A stretch of 64,000 nt of DNA from Blastomonas ursincola (GCF_013607875.1 NZ_VDES01000002.1:451638-515637), one strand, 5' to 3'. Shown: positions 29,670 to 38,280, counted from the stretch's first letter. The notes: generated from the letters alone by a model not told the origin. Made by a program: numbers and translations.

Positions 29670-30716
29670 TCAAGCCGCCATCGTGAACGGTTCCAGACCG
29701 GAAAGCCGCGTCTGGACCGGCAGGGTCGGGATGGCGCGGGGCGGGGCGCTGGCGACGGCGCGCGCGATCGCGCCGATATGGCCCGGCGTGGTGCCGCAGC
29801 AACCGCCGACGATGTTGATCAGCCCGTCTTCCAGCCACTGGCCGATCAGGCTCGCGGTATGCTCGGGCAGCTCGTCATATTGGCCAAGGTCATTGGGCAG
29901 CCCGGCATTGGGATAGGCCATGATCAGCGTATCGGCCTGGCGCGCCAAAGCGGCGAGATGCGGACGCAGCAGGTCCGCGCCGAACGAGCAGTTGAGCCCG
30001 ACGGTGAGCGGCTTGATGTGCCGCACCGCATGCCAGAACGCCTCGACCGTATGGCCCGAAAGATTGCGCCCTGCCATGTCGGTGATGGTCATGCTGAGCA
30101 TGATCGGCACCTCGCGGCCAGCGGCCTCTGCGGCATCGCGCGCGGCCATGGCGGCGGCCTTGGCGTTCAATGTGTCGAAGATCGTCTCGATCAAGATGAA
30201 ATCGACTCCGCCTTCGACCAGCGCGTCGCACTGTTCGCGATAGACGTCGCGCATGGTGTCGAAATCGACCTCGCGATAGCCCGGATCGTTGACATCGGGC
30301 GAGAGCGACAGCGTCTTGTTGGTCGGGCCGATCGCACCGGCAACGAAGCGCGGCTTGCCGTCGCGCGCTTCTGCCGCATCGGCTTCCTCGCGCGCGACGC
30401 GGGCGGATTCGACATTGATCTCGCGCACCAGATGCTCGGCGCCGTAATCGGCCTGGCTGATGCGGTTGGCGCTAAACGTGTTGGTCTCGATAATGTCGGA
30501 CCCCGCGTCGAGATAGGCGCGGTGGATGCCGGCGATGACCGACGGGCAGGTCAGCGCGAGAATGTCGTTATTGCCCTTCTGGTCATGGGTGAATTCCATG
30601 CCCCCGCGAAAATCGGCTTCCTCGAGCCGGTGCGCCTGGATCTGGGTGCCATAGCCGCCATCGAGCATCATGATGCGGGTGGCAGCGATCGACTTGAGCT
30701 TTTCGGCGGGGCTCAT
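29670..30716 (-). CDS. metH: Methionine synthase homocysteine-binding half
   Basis: 348-aa homocysteine S-methyltransferase domain that activates homocysteine on zinc. Zinc ligands are in [12 protein letters not shown] and [13 protein letters not shown]; the N-terminus [12 protein letters not shown] and the [12 protein letters not shown] loop match the MetH Hcy domain. The ATG overlaps the metF stop (ATGA). The pterin and B12 parts are on the separate polypeptide at 26923-29532, 137 nt downstream in the same operon. It is likely to work in complex with that half. Confidence 0.93.
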   Translation of the reverse strand: MSPAEKLKSIAATRIMMLDGGYGTQIQAHRLEEADFRGGMEFTHDQKGNNDILALTCPSVIAGIHRAYLDAGSDIIETNTFSANRISQADYGAEHLVREINVESARVAREEADAAEARDGKPRFVAGAIGPTNKTLSLSPDVNDPGYREVDFDTMRDVYREQCDALVEGGVDFILIETIFDTLNAKAAAMAARDAAEAAGREVPIMLSMTITDMAGRNLSGHTVEAFWHAVRHIKPLTVGLNCSFGADLLRPHLAALARQADTLIMAYPNAGLPNDLGQYDELPEHTASLIGQWLEDGLINIVGGCCGTTPGHIGAIARAVASAPPRAIPTLPVQTRLSGLEPFTMAA

Positions 30717-31669
30717 GCGGCATTCTCCTGTAGCACCGGAGCGGCGGCGACCTTGGGCGCGCGCAGGCCCAGCAGGTGGCAGATCGCAAAGCTCAGCTCG
30801 GCGCGGTTGAGGGTGTAGAAGTGGAAATGGCGCACCCCGCCCGAATAGAGGCGGCGGCACATTTCGGCAGCGACGGTGGCTGCAACCAGCTGGCGCGTGG
30901 TCGGATGGTCGTCGAGCCCTTCGAACAGGTCGTTCATCCATTGCGGAATTTCGGTGCCGCAGGCCCCGGCAATCTTGCGCGTGGTCGCGACATTGCTGAC
31001 CGGCAGGATGCCCGGCAGGATCGGCGCGGTGATTCCCGCGCGGGTATAGGCATCGCGGAAGCGGAAGAACGCTTCGGGCGAGAAGAAGAACTGGGTTATC
31101 GCCTGATCGGCTCCGGCATCGAGCTTGCGCTTGAGATTGTCGATATCGCTGTCGGCGCAATCGGCATCGGGATGCGTTTCGGGATAGGCGGCGACCGAAA
31201 TCTCGAACGGCGCGACCTGTTTCAGGCCCTTCACCAGTTCCGCCGCATTGGCATAGCCCCGGGGATGCGCGACGAATTTCTCGCCCATGCGCGGCGGGTC
31301 ACCGCGCAGCGCGACGATGTGGCGCACGCCCGCATCCCAGTAGCTCTGCGCGATCGAATCGATCTCGTCACGGCTGGCATCGACACAGGTGAGGTGTGCC
31401 GCAGCGGGGATCGCGGTCTCGGACGCGATGCGCGCGACCGTGGCGTGCGTGCGTTCGCGCGTCGATCCGCCGGCACCATAAGTGACCGAAACGAATTTGG
31501 GGCCGAGCGGGGCAAGCGTGGTCAGCGTGTCCCACAAGGTCGCCTCCATCTTCTCGGTCTTGGGCGGAAAGAATTCGAAGCTCACTTCGACATCACCGGC
31601 CAGCCCCGCGAACAGCGGCGCGCCCAGCGCCTCGCGCGCTTCGGCCAGTTGTTTGAGAGAGAGGGTCAT
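30713..31669 (-). CDS. metF: 5,10-methylenetetrahydrofolate reductase
   Basis: FAD-dependent reductase (318 aa) making 5-methyltetrahydrofolate, the methyl donor for the neighbouring MetH. TIM-barrel motifs: VSFEFFPPKTEKM (catalytic Glu in FEFFPPK), VSVTYGAGGSTRERT, VALRGDPP, and QFFFSPEAFF. It overlaps the upstream regulator gene and the downstream metH half by ATGA, giving tight coupling in a methyl-transfer operon. Confidence 0.96.
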   Translation of the reverse strand: MTLSLKQLAEAREALGAPLFAGLAGDVEVSFEFFPPKTEKMEATLWDTLTTLAPLGPKFVSVTYGAGGSTRERTHATVARIASETAIPAAAHLTCVDASRDEIDSIAQSYWDAGVRHIVALRGDPPRMGEKFVAHPRGYANAAELVKGLKQVAPFEISVAAYPETHPDADCADSDIDNLKRKLDAGADQAITQFFFSPEAFFRFRDAYTRAGITAPILPGILPVSNVATTRKIAGACGTEIPQWMNDLFEGLDDHPTTRQLVAATVAAEMCRRLYSGGVRHFHFYTLNRAELSFAICHLLGLRAPKVAAAPVLQENAA

Positions 31670-32673
31670 GCAGCGGCCTTTCTGGGCGTTACGTGTGTCT
31701 GATCATGGGGCTGGATGCGGGCCGGCTCGCCGCGATGCTGGCCGAGCCAGATCTTCACGGTCAGCGTGCCGCCAGAGAGGCTGCGCGTGTCGATCAGCGC
31801 GAAGCCGGCATGGCCGAGCAGCGCGGCCATGGTGTCGTCGCCAAAGCCCAGGCGCGCGTGCGCATCGCGCTCGCGCAACTCCTCGAGCGCATGCGGTGCG
31901 AAATCGACGATCGCGATGCGCGCGCCGGGAGCGGCGACCCGTCCGGCCTCATCGAGCACGGCTTGCGGGTTCTGCGCGTAATGCAGCACCTGGTGCAGCA
32001 GGATCGTGTCTGCAGCGGCATCGGCCAGCGGCAGCGCGTAGAAATCGCCCTGGACCAGATCGACCGAACCGCTCTGCAGATGCTGCAGCTTCGCGCGCGC
32101 CAGGCGCAGCATTTCCGGGCTGCGGTCGATCGCCGTACTGTGATCGGCGGTCGGGCCGAACAGCTCGATCATGCGTCCCGTGCCTGTCCCGATATCGAGC
32201 AGACGCCCCAACGGGCGTTCGCCGATCATCGCTGCGAGCGCAGCCTCTACCTCGGCCTCGGGCAGATAGAGCGATCGGATCGCGTCCCATTCGCCGGCAT
32301 GCTGCGCAAAGAAATCGGCGGCGCGCGCATCGCGAACGCTGCGAATCGCCTGGAGCTGCTGCCGGTCGCTGGCATGCTGCGCGGCCAGCGCCTCGCCCAC
32401 CGCGTCCTCGCGGCGCAGAAAGGCATCGAGCAGCCTGGCGGCCTCGTGGTCGCGGCGCGGCAGCGCGGGGCGCAGGAATACCCAGCTGCCTTCCTTGTGC
32501 CGCTCGGCCAGCCCCGCCTCCGCGAGAATGCGAACATGGCGCGACACGCGCGGCTGGCTCTGATCGAGCACCTGCGCGAGCTCGCCGACCGAAAGCTCCA
32601 TCAACTGCAGCAGCAGCATGATGCGCAATCGGCTGTCGTCGGCCAGTGCCCGGAAGAGCGTTCCCATGTCCAT
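31666..32673 (-). CDS. ArsR-family regulator fused to a SAM-dependent methyltransferase domain
   Basis: 335 aa. Residues 1-85 form an ArsR winged helix (MELSVGELAQVLDQSQPRVS as recognition region, RHVRILAEAGLAERHKEG). Residues about 140-300 form a class I methyltransferase fold with LLDIGTGTGRMIEL and VQGDFYALPLADA. As the first gene of the metF-metH operon it is a good candidate for a SAM- or SAH-sensing autorepressor, with the methyltransferase fold acting as sensor; whether it methylates anything is unknown. The 22-bp palindrome just upstream is its probable operator. A second ATG lies two codons in (32667). Confidence 0.88.
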   Translation of the reverse strand: MDMGTLFRALADDSRLRIMLLLQLMELSVGELAQVLDQSQPRVSRHVRILAEAGLAERHKEGSWVFLRPALPRRDHEAARLLDAFLRREDAVGEALAAQHASDRQQLQAIRSVRDARAADFFAQHAGEWDAIRSLYLPEAEVEAALAAMIGERPLGRLLDIGTGTGRMIELFGPTADHSTAIDRSPEMLRLARAKLQHLQSGSVDLVQGDFYALPLADAAADTILLHQVLHYAQNPQAVLDEAGRVAAPGARIAIVDFAPHALEELRERDAHARLGFGDDTMAALLGHAGFALIDTRSLSGGTLTVKIWLGQHRGEPARIQPHDQTHVTPRKAAA

Positions 32674-32680
32674 GAGGTGT

Positions 32681-32709
32681 CATATAAAGAAATCTTTATA
32701 TGTGGTCAA
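32681..32709 (-). promoter_or_regulatory. Promoter with palindromic operator for the arsR-metF-metH operon
   Basis: CATATAAAGA (32681-32690) and TCTTTATATG (32693-32702) form a perfect 10-bp inverted repeat with a 2-bp centre. Read on the minus strand, TTGACC (32709-32704), a 17-bp spacer and TATATG (32686-32681) make a promoter entirely covered by the palindrome. Transcription would begin close to the ATG at 32673, so the mRNA may be leaderless or nearly so. Confidence 0.75.
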
Positions 32710-32895
32710 TCGGGCTTGGGAGACGGCGGTGCTCGGGCACCAGACCGGGCCAGACGTAAAGCCGTGTCTCGCTTTGTCGCTTATCCCAACCAAAAAGATT
32801 GCAAAGGAAGAATTTGGGCGCTAGATGCGCGCGTCCGACAGTGGGGGCTTGGCTGAAGCTTGTCGGCACGGTTGTGACGTGTTTAACTCCTTTTG

Positions 32896-32910
32896 GGCTG
32901 ATTATCAGCC
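32896..32910. promoter_or_regulatory. Short palindrome upstream of the lipoprotein pair
   Basis: GGCTGAT-T-ATCAGCC, perfect 7-bp arms, 25 nt before the ATG at 32936. It lies in the 227-nt gap between the divergent met operon and the lipoprotein genes, which otherwise shows no gene. It could be an operator or an mRNA 5' hairpin. Confidence 0.35.
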
Positions 32911-32935
32911 ATTTAGACAAGGACGGAAGTTCAAG

Positions 32936-33256
32936 ATGAAGAGCATTATTTCGATCGCATCGGTTGCCGCACTCTCGCTGGCTCTGGCTGCTTGCGGCGC
33001 AGAAAAGACCGAAGAAGCTGCCACCACCGAAGCGACCGCTGAAGAAGCTGCCGACGCTGGCATGGAAGCTGCCGAAGCTGCTGGCGACGCCGCTGCTGAA
33101 GCCACCGAAGCTGCTGGCGAAGCCACCGAAGCTGCTGCTGAAGGCGCTGTCGACGCTGCCGAAGCTGGCGCCGACAAGGCTGCTGCTGCTGCTGGCGAAG
33201 CCAAGGACGCTGCCAAGGACGCCGCTGCTGCCGCTGGCGAAGCTGCCAAGAAGTAA
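32936..33256 (+). CDS. Ala/Glu-rich lipoprotein
   Basis: 106 aa. Lipoprotein signal MKSIISIASVAALSLALAAC (C20), then a low-complexity chain of Ala, Glu, Asp and Lys in EAA-type repeats (AEATEAAGEATEAAAEGA) with almost no other residues. The pattern predicts one long amphipathic helix, as in LEA-like or murein-linked proteins. No family is recognised. Its stop overlaps the next start (TAATG). Confidence 0.75.
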   Translation: MKSIISIASVAALSLALAACGAEKTEEAATTEATAEEAADAGMEAAEAAGDAAAEATEAAGEATEAAAEGAVDAAEAGADKAAAAAGEAKDAAKDAAAAAGEAAKK

Positions 33257-33513
33257 TGCCTCGCTTCTTCGGAAGCTTGGATAAGATACGGGCCGTCGGC
33301 GCTTTGGCGCTGGCGGCCCTGTCGTTTGGGGTTATGTCGTTTGGGCTGGCCTCGTGCGGGCCTGCCGAAAACGACCCGGGCCCGGGCGGCGTGACCGTGG
33401 GCGAGGCCCGCGCGCTCGACGAGGCCGCCGAAATGCTCGACGAGCGTCAGGCCAATCCGGATGCGGCGACCGAGCCAAGGGCCGACGCTGCGCCGAACGA
33501 GAGTGACCGCTGA
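33256..33513 (+). CDS. Small predicted lipoprotein
   Basis: 85 aa. Positively charged N-region (MPRFFGSLDKIR), hydrophobic stretch and lipobox LASC, then a polar tail (GVTVGEARALDEAAEMLDERQ). It is translationally coupled by TAATG to the Ala/Glu-rich lipoprotein. Function unknown. Confidence 0.65.
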   Translation: MPRFFGSLDKIRAVGALALAALSFGVMSFGLASCGPAENDPGPGGVTVGEARALDEAAEMLDERQANPDAATEPRADAAPNESDR

Positions 33514-33552
33514 ACGGTTCCGCTTTGATGCGCCGGGCGCTATGACCCGGGC

Positions 33553-34359
33553 ATGACCGATACGCCCCTTGATCCCCCTATGACCTATGCGCGCTATCTC
33601 GCGCTCGATTCACTGCTGGACTGCCAGCACCCGATCTCGCCCGAAGATGACGAGATGCTGTTCATCATCATCCACCAGACCAAGGAATTGTGGCTCAAGC
33701 AGATCATCCGCGAGCTGCAGCTGGCCAATGCGCAGGTCGCCTCGGGTGCGCTGATTCCCGCGTACAAGGGGCTGGCACGGGTGAGCCGCATCCAGGCGGT
33801 GATGACGCTGAGCTGGGATATCCTCTCGACCATGACGCCGAGCGACTATTCGCGCTTTCGCGGCGTGCTGGGGCCCAGTTCGGGCTTCCAGTCGGACCAG
33901 TTCCGCACGGTCGAATATCTGCTGGGCCTCAAGGACGGCGCTTTTCTCAAATATCAGCAGGACCGGCCCCGGGCGCTGAGTGCGATGGAGCAGGCGCTCG
34001 CCGCGCCCAGCCTGTGGGACAATGCGATCGCCGCGCTGGCCCGCGCCGGCTTTGCCATTCCCGATTCGCTGCTGGAGCGCGATTTTGCAAAGCCGCACGC
34101 ACCCGATCCGGCGGTGGAGGACGCGTTTCTCGAAGTGTATCGCCAGCCCGAGCGCTATTGGGACCTGTACCAGCTCGCCGAAAAGCTGGTCGATCTCGAC
34201 GATGCGATGGCGGCCTGGCGGCACAAGCACGTGCTGACGGTCGAGCGGATCATCGGCATGAAACGCGGTACCGGCGGCACAGCCGGCGCGGCCTATCTGC
34301 ACACAACGCTGCCCAAGCGCGCCTTTCCGGAACTGTGGTCGCTGAGGACGCGGCTGTAG
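33553..34359 (+). CDS. kynA: Tryptophan 2,3-dioxygenase
   Basis: Heme dioxygenase (268 aa) opening the indole ring of tryptophan to N-formylkynurenine, first step of the kynurenine pathway. The start MTYARYLALDSLLDCQHP, DEMLFIIIHQTKELWLKQ (His region), GFQSDQFRTVEYLLG and the heme-ligand segment AWRHKHVLTVERIIGMKRGT GGT are diagnostic. No kynureninase or formamidase gene is nearby in this window. Confidence 0.94.
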   Translation: MTDTPLDPPMTYARYLALDSLLDCQHPISPEDDEMLFIIIHQTKELWLKQIIRELQLANAQVASGALIPAYKGLARVSRIQAVMTLSWDILSTMTPSDYSRFRGVLGPSSGFQSDQFRTVEYLLGLKDGAFLKYQQDRPRALSAMEQALAAPSLWDNAIAALARAGFAIPDSLLERDFAKPHAPDPAVEDAFLEVYRQPERYWDLYQLAEKLVDLDDAMAAWRHKHVLTVERIIGMKRGTGGTAGAAYLHTTLPKRAFPELWSLRTRL

Positions 34360-34377
34360 TCGCCATCCATCTTGCCC

Positions 34378-34456
34378 GTCATTCCCGCGAACGCGGGAAT
34401 CCCGCTTTGATCAGAGCGTTGCGCCATAGCGGGACCTCCGCCTGCGCGGGGGTGAC
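34378..34456. repeat. Palindromic repeat, GTCATTCCCGCG family
   Basis: Inverted arms GTCATTCCCGCGAACGCGGG and CCGCCTGCGCGGGGGTGAC between kynA and ubiA, fourth copy of this family in the window. It may terminate kynA transcription. Confidence 0.85.
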
Positions 34457-34523
34457 GATGAAAATGGGGCGGGGGAATTGGGGCAGGTTCCTTGCGCGAT
34501 GAATCCCCGCTAAGCCTGGCTCC

Positions 34524-35432
34524 ATGACCACCACGCCTCTCCCCGACACCGAAACCCGCGGCCTGCTTTCGATGCTGCCCGCCGCAGCGCGGCCCTATGC
34601 GCTGCTGGCGCGCTTCGATCGGCCGATCGGCTGGTGGCTGCTCTACTGGCCCTGCGCCTATGCGCTTGCATTGGCGGGCGGTCTTCGTGCGCACTGGCCG
34701 CTGCTGGCGTGGATGCTGCTCGGCGCGATCGCGATGCGCGGCGCGGGCTGCGTCTATAACGATATCGTCGACCGCGATCTCGATGCCCGGGTCGCCCGTA
34801 CCCGCGGACGTCCGCTGGCAAGCGGGGCGGTGAGCCTGAAGGCCGCCTGGGCCTGGCTGATCGGCCTGTGCCTGATCGGGCTGGTCGTGCTCGTGCAATT
34901 GAACCTCGCCGCTGCTCTGATCGCGATCGCCTCGCTCGCGCTGGTCGCCGCCTATCCGTTCATGAAGCGAATCACCTGGTGGCCGCAGGTCTGGCTGGGG
35001 CTCGTGTTCAGCTGGGGCGCGCTGGTCGCCTGGGCGGCTGTGACCGGTTCGGTTTCGCTCGCCGGGCTGCTGCTCTATGGCGGCTGCATCACCTGGGTGA
35101 TCGGCTATGACACCATCTATGCGCTGCAGGATGTCGAGGACGATGCGCTGGTCGGCATCAAGTCCAGCGCGCGGGCAATGGGCAGCGCGGTGCGCCCCGG
35201 CGTCGCGCTGTGCTATGCGCTTGCGATTGCCGGATGGGGCGGCGCGATCTGGCTGGTGCGGCCCGATTGGGTCGCGCTCCTCGCCTTGCTGCCGGTGACG
35301 GTGCATCTTGCCTGGCAGATTCTGACGCTGAAGCCTGCGGACCCTCAGGACCCGCTCGCCAAGTTCCGCAGCAACCGCAATGCCGGGCTGCTCGCATTTC
35401 TAGCCTTTGCCGTGGTCGGGCTGGCGGGGTGA
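34524..35432 (+). CDS. ubiA: 4-hydroxybenzoate polyprenyltransferase
   Basis: Inner-membrane prenyltransferase (302 aa) attaching the isoprenoid tail in ubiquinone synthesis. About eight to nine membrane helices. Both Asp-rich motifs are present: NDIVDRDLD (about residues 79-87) and DTIYALQDVEDD (about 194-205), which bind Mg-diphosphate. GRPLASGAVS and KRITWWPQVWLGL also match UbiA. A photosynthetic prenyltransferase such as BchG is less likely because of the UbiA-type KSSARAMG segment. Confidence 0.92.
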   Translation: MTTTPLPDTETRGLLSMLPAAARPYALLARFDRPIGWWLLYWPCAYALALAGGLRAHWPLLAWMLLGAIAMRGAGCVYNDIVDRDLDARVARTRGRPLASGAVSLKAAWAWLIGLCLIGLVVLVQLNLAAALIAIASLALVAAYPFMKRITWWPQVWLGLVFSWGALVAWAAVTGSVSLAGLLLYGGCITWVIGYDTIYALQDVEDDALVGIKSSARAMGSAVRPGVALCYALAIAGWGGAIWLVRPDWVALLALLPVTVHLAWQILTLKPADPQDPLAKFRSNRNAGLLAFLAFAVVGLAG

Positions 35433-35488
35433 TCCGATGACCTTCGAGGTAATGGCGGCGGTTCTCGCGCTCGGCTAGTTTCGTCCGC

Positions 35489-36283
35489 ATGAAGCACGAG
35501 ACCCGAACCCAGGAACCCGCCGGAGCGCAATTGCGCCAGTGGCGCGAACGCCGCCGCCTCAGCCAGCTTCAGCTGGCGCTCGAGGTCGAGATGTCGACCC
35601 GGCATCTGAGCTTCGTCGAAACCGGGCGCGCTCAGCCGAGCCGCGACCTGATCATTCGGCTGGCCGACTATCTCGACATCCCGCTGCGCGCGCGCAACCA
35701 GATCCTGCTTGCGGCGGGCCTGGCGCCCGAGTTCGAGGAGACGGGGCTTACGGCGCCCGAAATGGCCGAGGCGCTGGCGGCAGTCGAGCATCTGCTGAAG
35801 GCGCACGAGCCCTTTCCGGCGCTGGCGGTCGATCGGCACTGGAACATGGTTGCGGCCAATGGCGCGCTCGCCGTGCTGACCGAACAGATCGCGCCGTACC
35901 TGCTCGAACCACCGGTCAACGTGCTGCGCCTCGCGCTGCACCCCGATGGCCTCGCACCGCAGATCGTCAATTACGAGCAATGGCGCAGCTATATCCTGCA
36001 CCGGCTCGATCGCGATATCGAGCTGACCGCCGATTCGGGACTGGCCGAGCTGCGCGACGAGCTGGCCGCCTATCCGGGTTCGGCCAATGACAACGCCCCG
36101 GCCGGGCGCGCGCCCATCGCACTGCCGATGATCATCGATACCGTGGCGGGCAGACTGTCGTTCATGAGCACGGTGACGATCTTCGGCACCCCGCGCGACA
36201 TCACCCTGTCCGAACTCGCGCTCGAGACCTTCTTCCCCGCCGATGCCCACACCATGCAGGTGCTGCGTTCGCTGGCGGGTTGA
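35489..36283 (+). CDS. XRE-family regulator with MmyB-like ligand domain
   Basis: 264 aa. N-terminal Cro/C1 helix-turn-helix (LRQWRERRRLSQLQLALEVE, STRHLSFVETGRAQPSRDLI), then an MmyB-type PAS-like domain from about residue 100 (FPALAVDRHWNMVAANGALA) ending in FFPADAHTMQVLRSL. MmyB-like regulators often bind fatty acids and control nearby dehydrogenases or transport; no such target is adjacent. Confidence 0.88.
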   Translation: MKHETRTQEPAGAQLRQWRERRRLSQLQLALEVEMSTRHLSFVETGRAQPSRDLIIRLADYLDIPLRARNQILLAAGLAPEFEETGLTAPEMAEALAAVEHLLKAHEPFPALAVDRHWNMVAANGALAVLTEQIAPYLLEPPVNVLRLALHPDGLAPQIVNYEQWRSYILHRLDRDIELTADSGLAELRDELAAYPGSANDNAPAGRAPIALPMIIDTVAGRLSFMSTVTIFGTPRDITLSELALETFFPADAHTMQVLRSLAG

Positions 36284-36476
36284 TGATGGAAGGGGGACGG
36301 CAGGGGGCTCGCGAGACCTGTGAAGCGAACCACCCTGCCGGAAGTGAAGATGACTGTGCGCGTAACGTAGCACGCAGCATGCCACACCGTGAAAACCAAG
36401 CTTTTACATAAGCCTGAATGGTTAACGAGCTGTTGCAGCGGCGACCGGGTGTAAAATTTGCCGACATGGCCAACAT

Positions 36477-36504
36477 GGTTAGCGAATTGCTAAATTCGCG
36501 AACC
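36477..36504. promoter_or_regulatory. 28-nt imperfect palindrome upstream of the 81-aa gene
   Basis: GGTT-a-GCGAATT, loop GCTA, AATTCGC-g-AACC. It lies 52 nt before the ATG at 36556. Either an operator or an mRNA hairpin in the 272-nt gap after the MmyB-type gene, which has no other visible gene. Confidence 0.45.
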
Positions 36505-36555
36505 GGCCTGCCGTTATCCCTGTCACGACCGCACAAAGCACAAGGAGACTCAGCG

Positions 36556-36801
36556 ATGATCGGGATTCTGGCGCAAAAGGGCTTGAGCCTTTTCGGACGC
36601 ATGCCGGTGAAACCCTCGCCCGAGCGCGAGAAGCTGATCGGGCTGCTCGACATGCTGGTCGACGAATGCAACCGCGAGGCCGAACTCGTCGATGATCTTG
36701 CCGGCGTGTCCGAGGGCTATGGTCCGCTTGCCAGCGAGGCGGCGCGGCGCTTCTACCGCATCGAGCCCGACCGGATTGCGGAACGGCTGCTGCGGCATTG
36801 A
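36556..36801 (+). CDS. Conserved small protein of unknown function (81 aa)
   Basis: Start MIGILAQKGLSLFGRM has AGGAG 8 nt upstream, which decides it over an ATG at 36418. The chain is mainly helical and acidic (PEREKLIGLLDMLVDECNRE, LASEAARRFYRIEPDRIAER). No membrane span after the start and no known domain. It is single-gene, between the MmyB-type regulator and the NUDIX gene. Confidence 0.6.
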   Translation: MIGILAQKGLSLFGRMPVKPSPEREKLIGLLDMLVDECNREAELVDDLAGVSEGYGPLASEAARRFYRIEPDRIAERLLRH

Positions 36802-36854
36802 GCCGGAACGGCCTCTCGCATTTTTCGCGCTTGGCAGGCTGCGCGCTATAGGCA

Positions 36855-37694
36855 ATGACATGCAGCATGGCCGACAGCGAACCGCAGCAAACCGATCCGC
36901 ATATCCAGACCCATGACCCGCGCACCGGCGAACCGCTGGTGACTGCAACCCCTGCCGCGACCATCATCGTCTTTCGCGACTGCCCCAATGGCGGCGCGCC
37001 GGAACTGCTCATGGTCGAGCGGTCGTCGCAGATGGTGTTTGCGGGCGGCGCCGTGGTGTTTCCCGGTGGCCGCGTCGATGCCGACGATCATGTGATCGCC
37101 TCCGGCCTGGACCACGGGCTCGATCCGCACGAAGCGGCGGCGCGCGTTGCCGCGATCCGCGAGACGGTCGAGGAGACCGGGCTCGGAATCGGTTTTGCCG
37201 CTCCGCCCGAACGCGAGGCCTTGGCGCAGGCGCGCGCCGCGTTGCACAAGGGTACCGCGTTTTCAGAGCTTTGCCGCGATGCCGGCTGGACGCTCGACCT
37301 GACTGCGCTGACGCCATTTGCGCGCTGGCGCCCGCCCTTCAACGAGCGCCGGGTGTTCGATACGCGCTTCTATCTCGCGCGCTGCGACGAGCACGACCAT
37401 ATTGTCGAGGTCGATGCGACCGAAAACCACCATCTGTTCTGGGCCACGGCCGCCGACGCGCTGGCAATGGCGGACGTGGGCAAGGTCAAGTTGATCTTTC
37501 CGACGCGGCGCAACATGGAGCGGCTGGCGCAGTTCGGCTGCCATGCCGACGCGGTCGATCATGTGGCCCAGTTTCCGGTGCGGATGATCATGCCGTTCAT
37601 CGAGGAGCGCGACGGCAGGCCGTTCCTGTGCATCCCGGAGAACATGGGATATCCGGTGACCAGCGAGCCGATGGGCAGCGCGATGCGCGGCTGA
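36855..37694 (+). CDS. NUDIX hydrolase
   Basis: 279 aa, similar in layout to the larger NUDT19-like NUDIX enzymes that split nucleoside diphosphate or CoA derivatives. The Nudix box is GGRVDAD...AAIRETVEETGLGIG with RETVEETG as the metal-binding helix; the loop between the G and REXXEE is longer than usual. A second ATG (36867, MADSE) is an equally good start. Confidence 0.83.
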   Translation: MTCSMADSEPQQTDPHIQTHDPRTGEPLVTATPAATIIVFRDCPNGGAPELLMVERSSQMVFAGGAVVFPGGRVDADDHVIASGLDHGLDPHEAAARVAAIRETVEETGLGIGFAAPPEREALAQARAALHKGTAFSELCRDAGWTLDLTALTPFARWRPPFNERRVFDTRFYLARCDEHDHIVEVDATENHHLFWATAADALAMADVGKVKLIFPTRRNMERLAQFGCHADAVDHVAQFPVRMIMPFIEERDGRPFLCIPENMGYPVTSEPMGSAMRG

Positions 37695-37720
37695 ACATTC
37701 CAGAAAATCGCGGCGCTCAG

Positions 37721-37747
37721 GGAACCTGAATCGAGCGCGCATCGTAA
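37721..37747 (+). promoter_or_regulatory. EcfG-type promoter for the DUF1328 gene
   Basis: GGAAC (37721-37725), 17-bp spacer, CGTAA (37743-37747). This matches the alphaproteobacterial general-stress -35/-10 (GGAAC-N16/17-CGTT-like), 27 nt before the ATG at 37775. Confidence 0.65.
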
Positions 37748-37774
37748 ACGGTTCATCCCAACCGGAGATGAACC

Positions 37775-37942
37775 ATGTTGCATTATGCCCTTATCTTTCT
37801 GATCGTCGCGATCGTTGCCGGCGTGCTGGGTTTCGGCGGTATCGCCGGCGCTTCGGCAGGTATCGCCAAGATCCTTTTCTTCCTCTTCCTGCTGTTCCTC
37901 GTCGCCAGCCTGGTGATGCATCTTGTGCGTGGTCGAGCGTAA
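37775..37942 (+). CDS. DUF1328 (YtjA-type) small membrane protein
   Basis: 55 aa: [20 protein letters not shown] then [19 protein letters not shown] and a short basic end. Two closely spaced hydrophobic helices around [15 protein letters not shown] are characteristic of DUF1328/UPF0391 proteins, which are typically general-stress induced. GGAG lies 8 nt upstream. A strong terminator follows. Confidence 0.88.
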   Translation: MLHYALIFLIVAIVAGVLGFGGIAGASAGIAKILFFLFLLFLVASLVMHLVRGRA

Positions 37943-37967
37943 CCTGTTGCGCGCAGCATGAATGCAC

Positions 37968-38003
37968 AAAAAAGGCCCGGATCGCTCCGGGCCTTTTTCT
38001 TTT
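37968..38003. terminator. Bidirectional intrinsic terminator
   Basis: AAAAAAGGCCCGGA-TCGC-TCCGGGCCTTTTT: 8-bp GC stem flanked by A- and T-runs on both sides. It serves the DUF1328 gene (+) and the entericidin-like gene (-), which converge here. Confidence 0.93.
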
Positions 38004-38018
38004 CGTGCAAGACGTTCG

Positions 38019-38156
38019 TCAGTCGATGGCGCGTTCGGCGGCACGGCCGACCGATTCGACATCGCGGCCTGCGCCCTTGACGGTGTTGCAGGCGGAAAGC
38101 AGCGATGCGACCAGGCCTGCTGCGAGCACGATGCGGAAAGAGGCGTTGCGGTTCAT
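38019..38156 (-). CDS. Entericidin A/B-family lipoprotein
   Basis: 45 aa. Signal MNRNASFRIVLAAGLVASLL, lipobox LSAC (C23), then NTVKGAGRDVESVGRAAERA: the NT.KG.G.D...G.A pattern of entericidins. These small lipoproteins are stress-related cell-envelope peptides. It is close to ecfG and probably part of the same stress response, although no EcfG promoter was found for it. Confidence 0.88.
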   Translation of the reverse strand: MNRNASFRIVLAAGLVASLLSACNTVKGAGRDVESVGRAAERAID

Positions 38157-38255
38157 GGGGATCATCCTTCTTCTTCAATGACTTTTCTTGGTTGTTCGGG
38201 GGCATGGCCCGGCCATTTACGCAATTGCATGCAACCGGTTGCCGAAAATTCGGTT

Positions 38256-38280
38256 GGAACCATCCCCGGAGCCACGGGTT
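38256..38280 (+). promoter_or_regulatory. EcfG-type promoter upstream of ecfG
   Basis: GGAAC (38256-38260), 16-bp spacer, GGTT (38277-38280), about 108 nt before the ecfG ATG. It would give positive autoregulation of the sigma factor. The 231-nt gap 38157-38387 holds no gene otherwise. Confidence 0.6.

Noticed and set aside
38157-38255. EcfG promoter for the entericidin-like gene
   Set aside because: The nearest minus-strand candidate reads CGAAC and lacks a matching -10.
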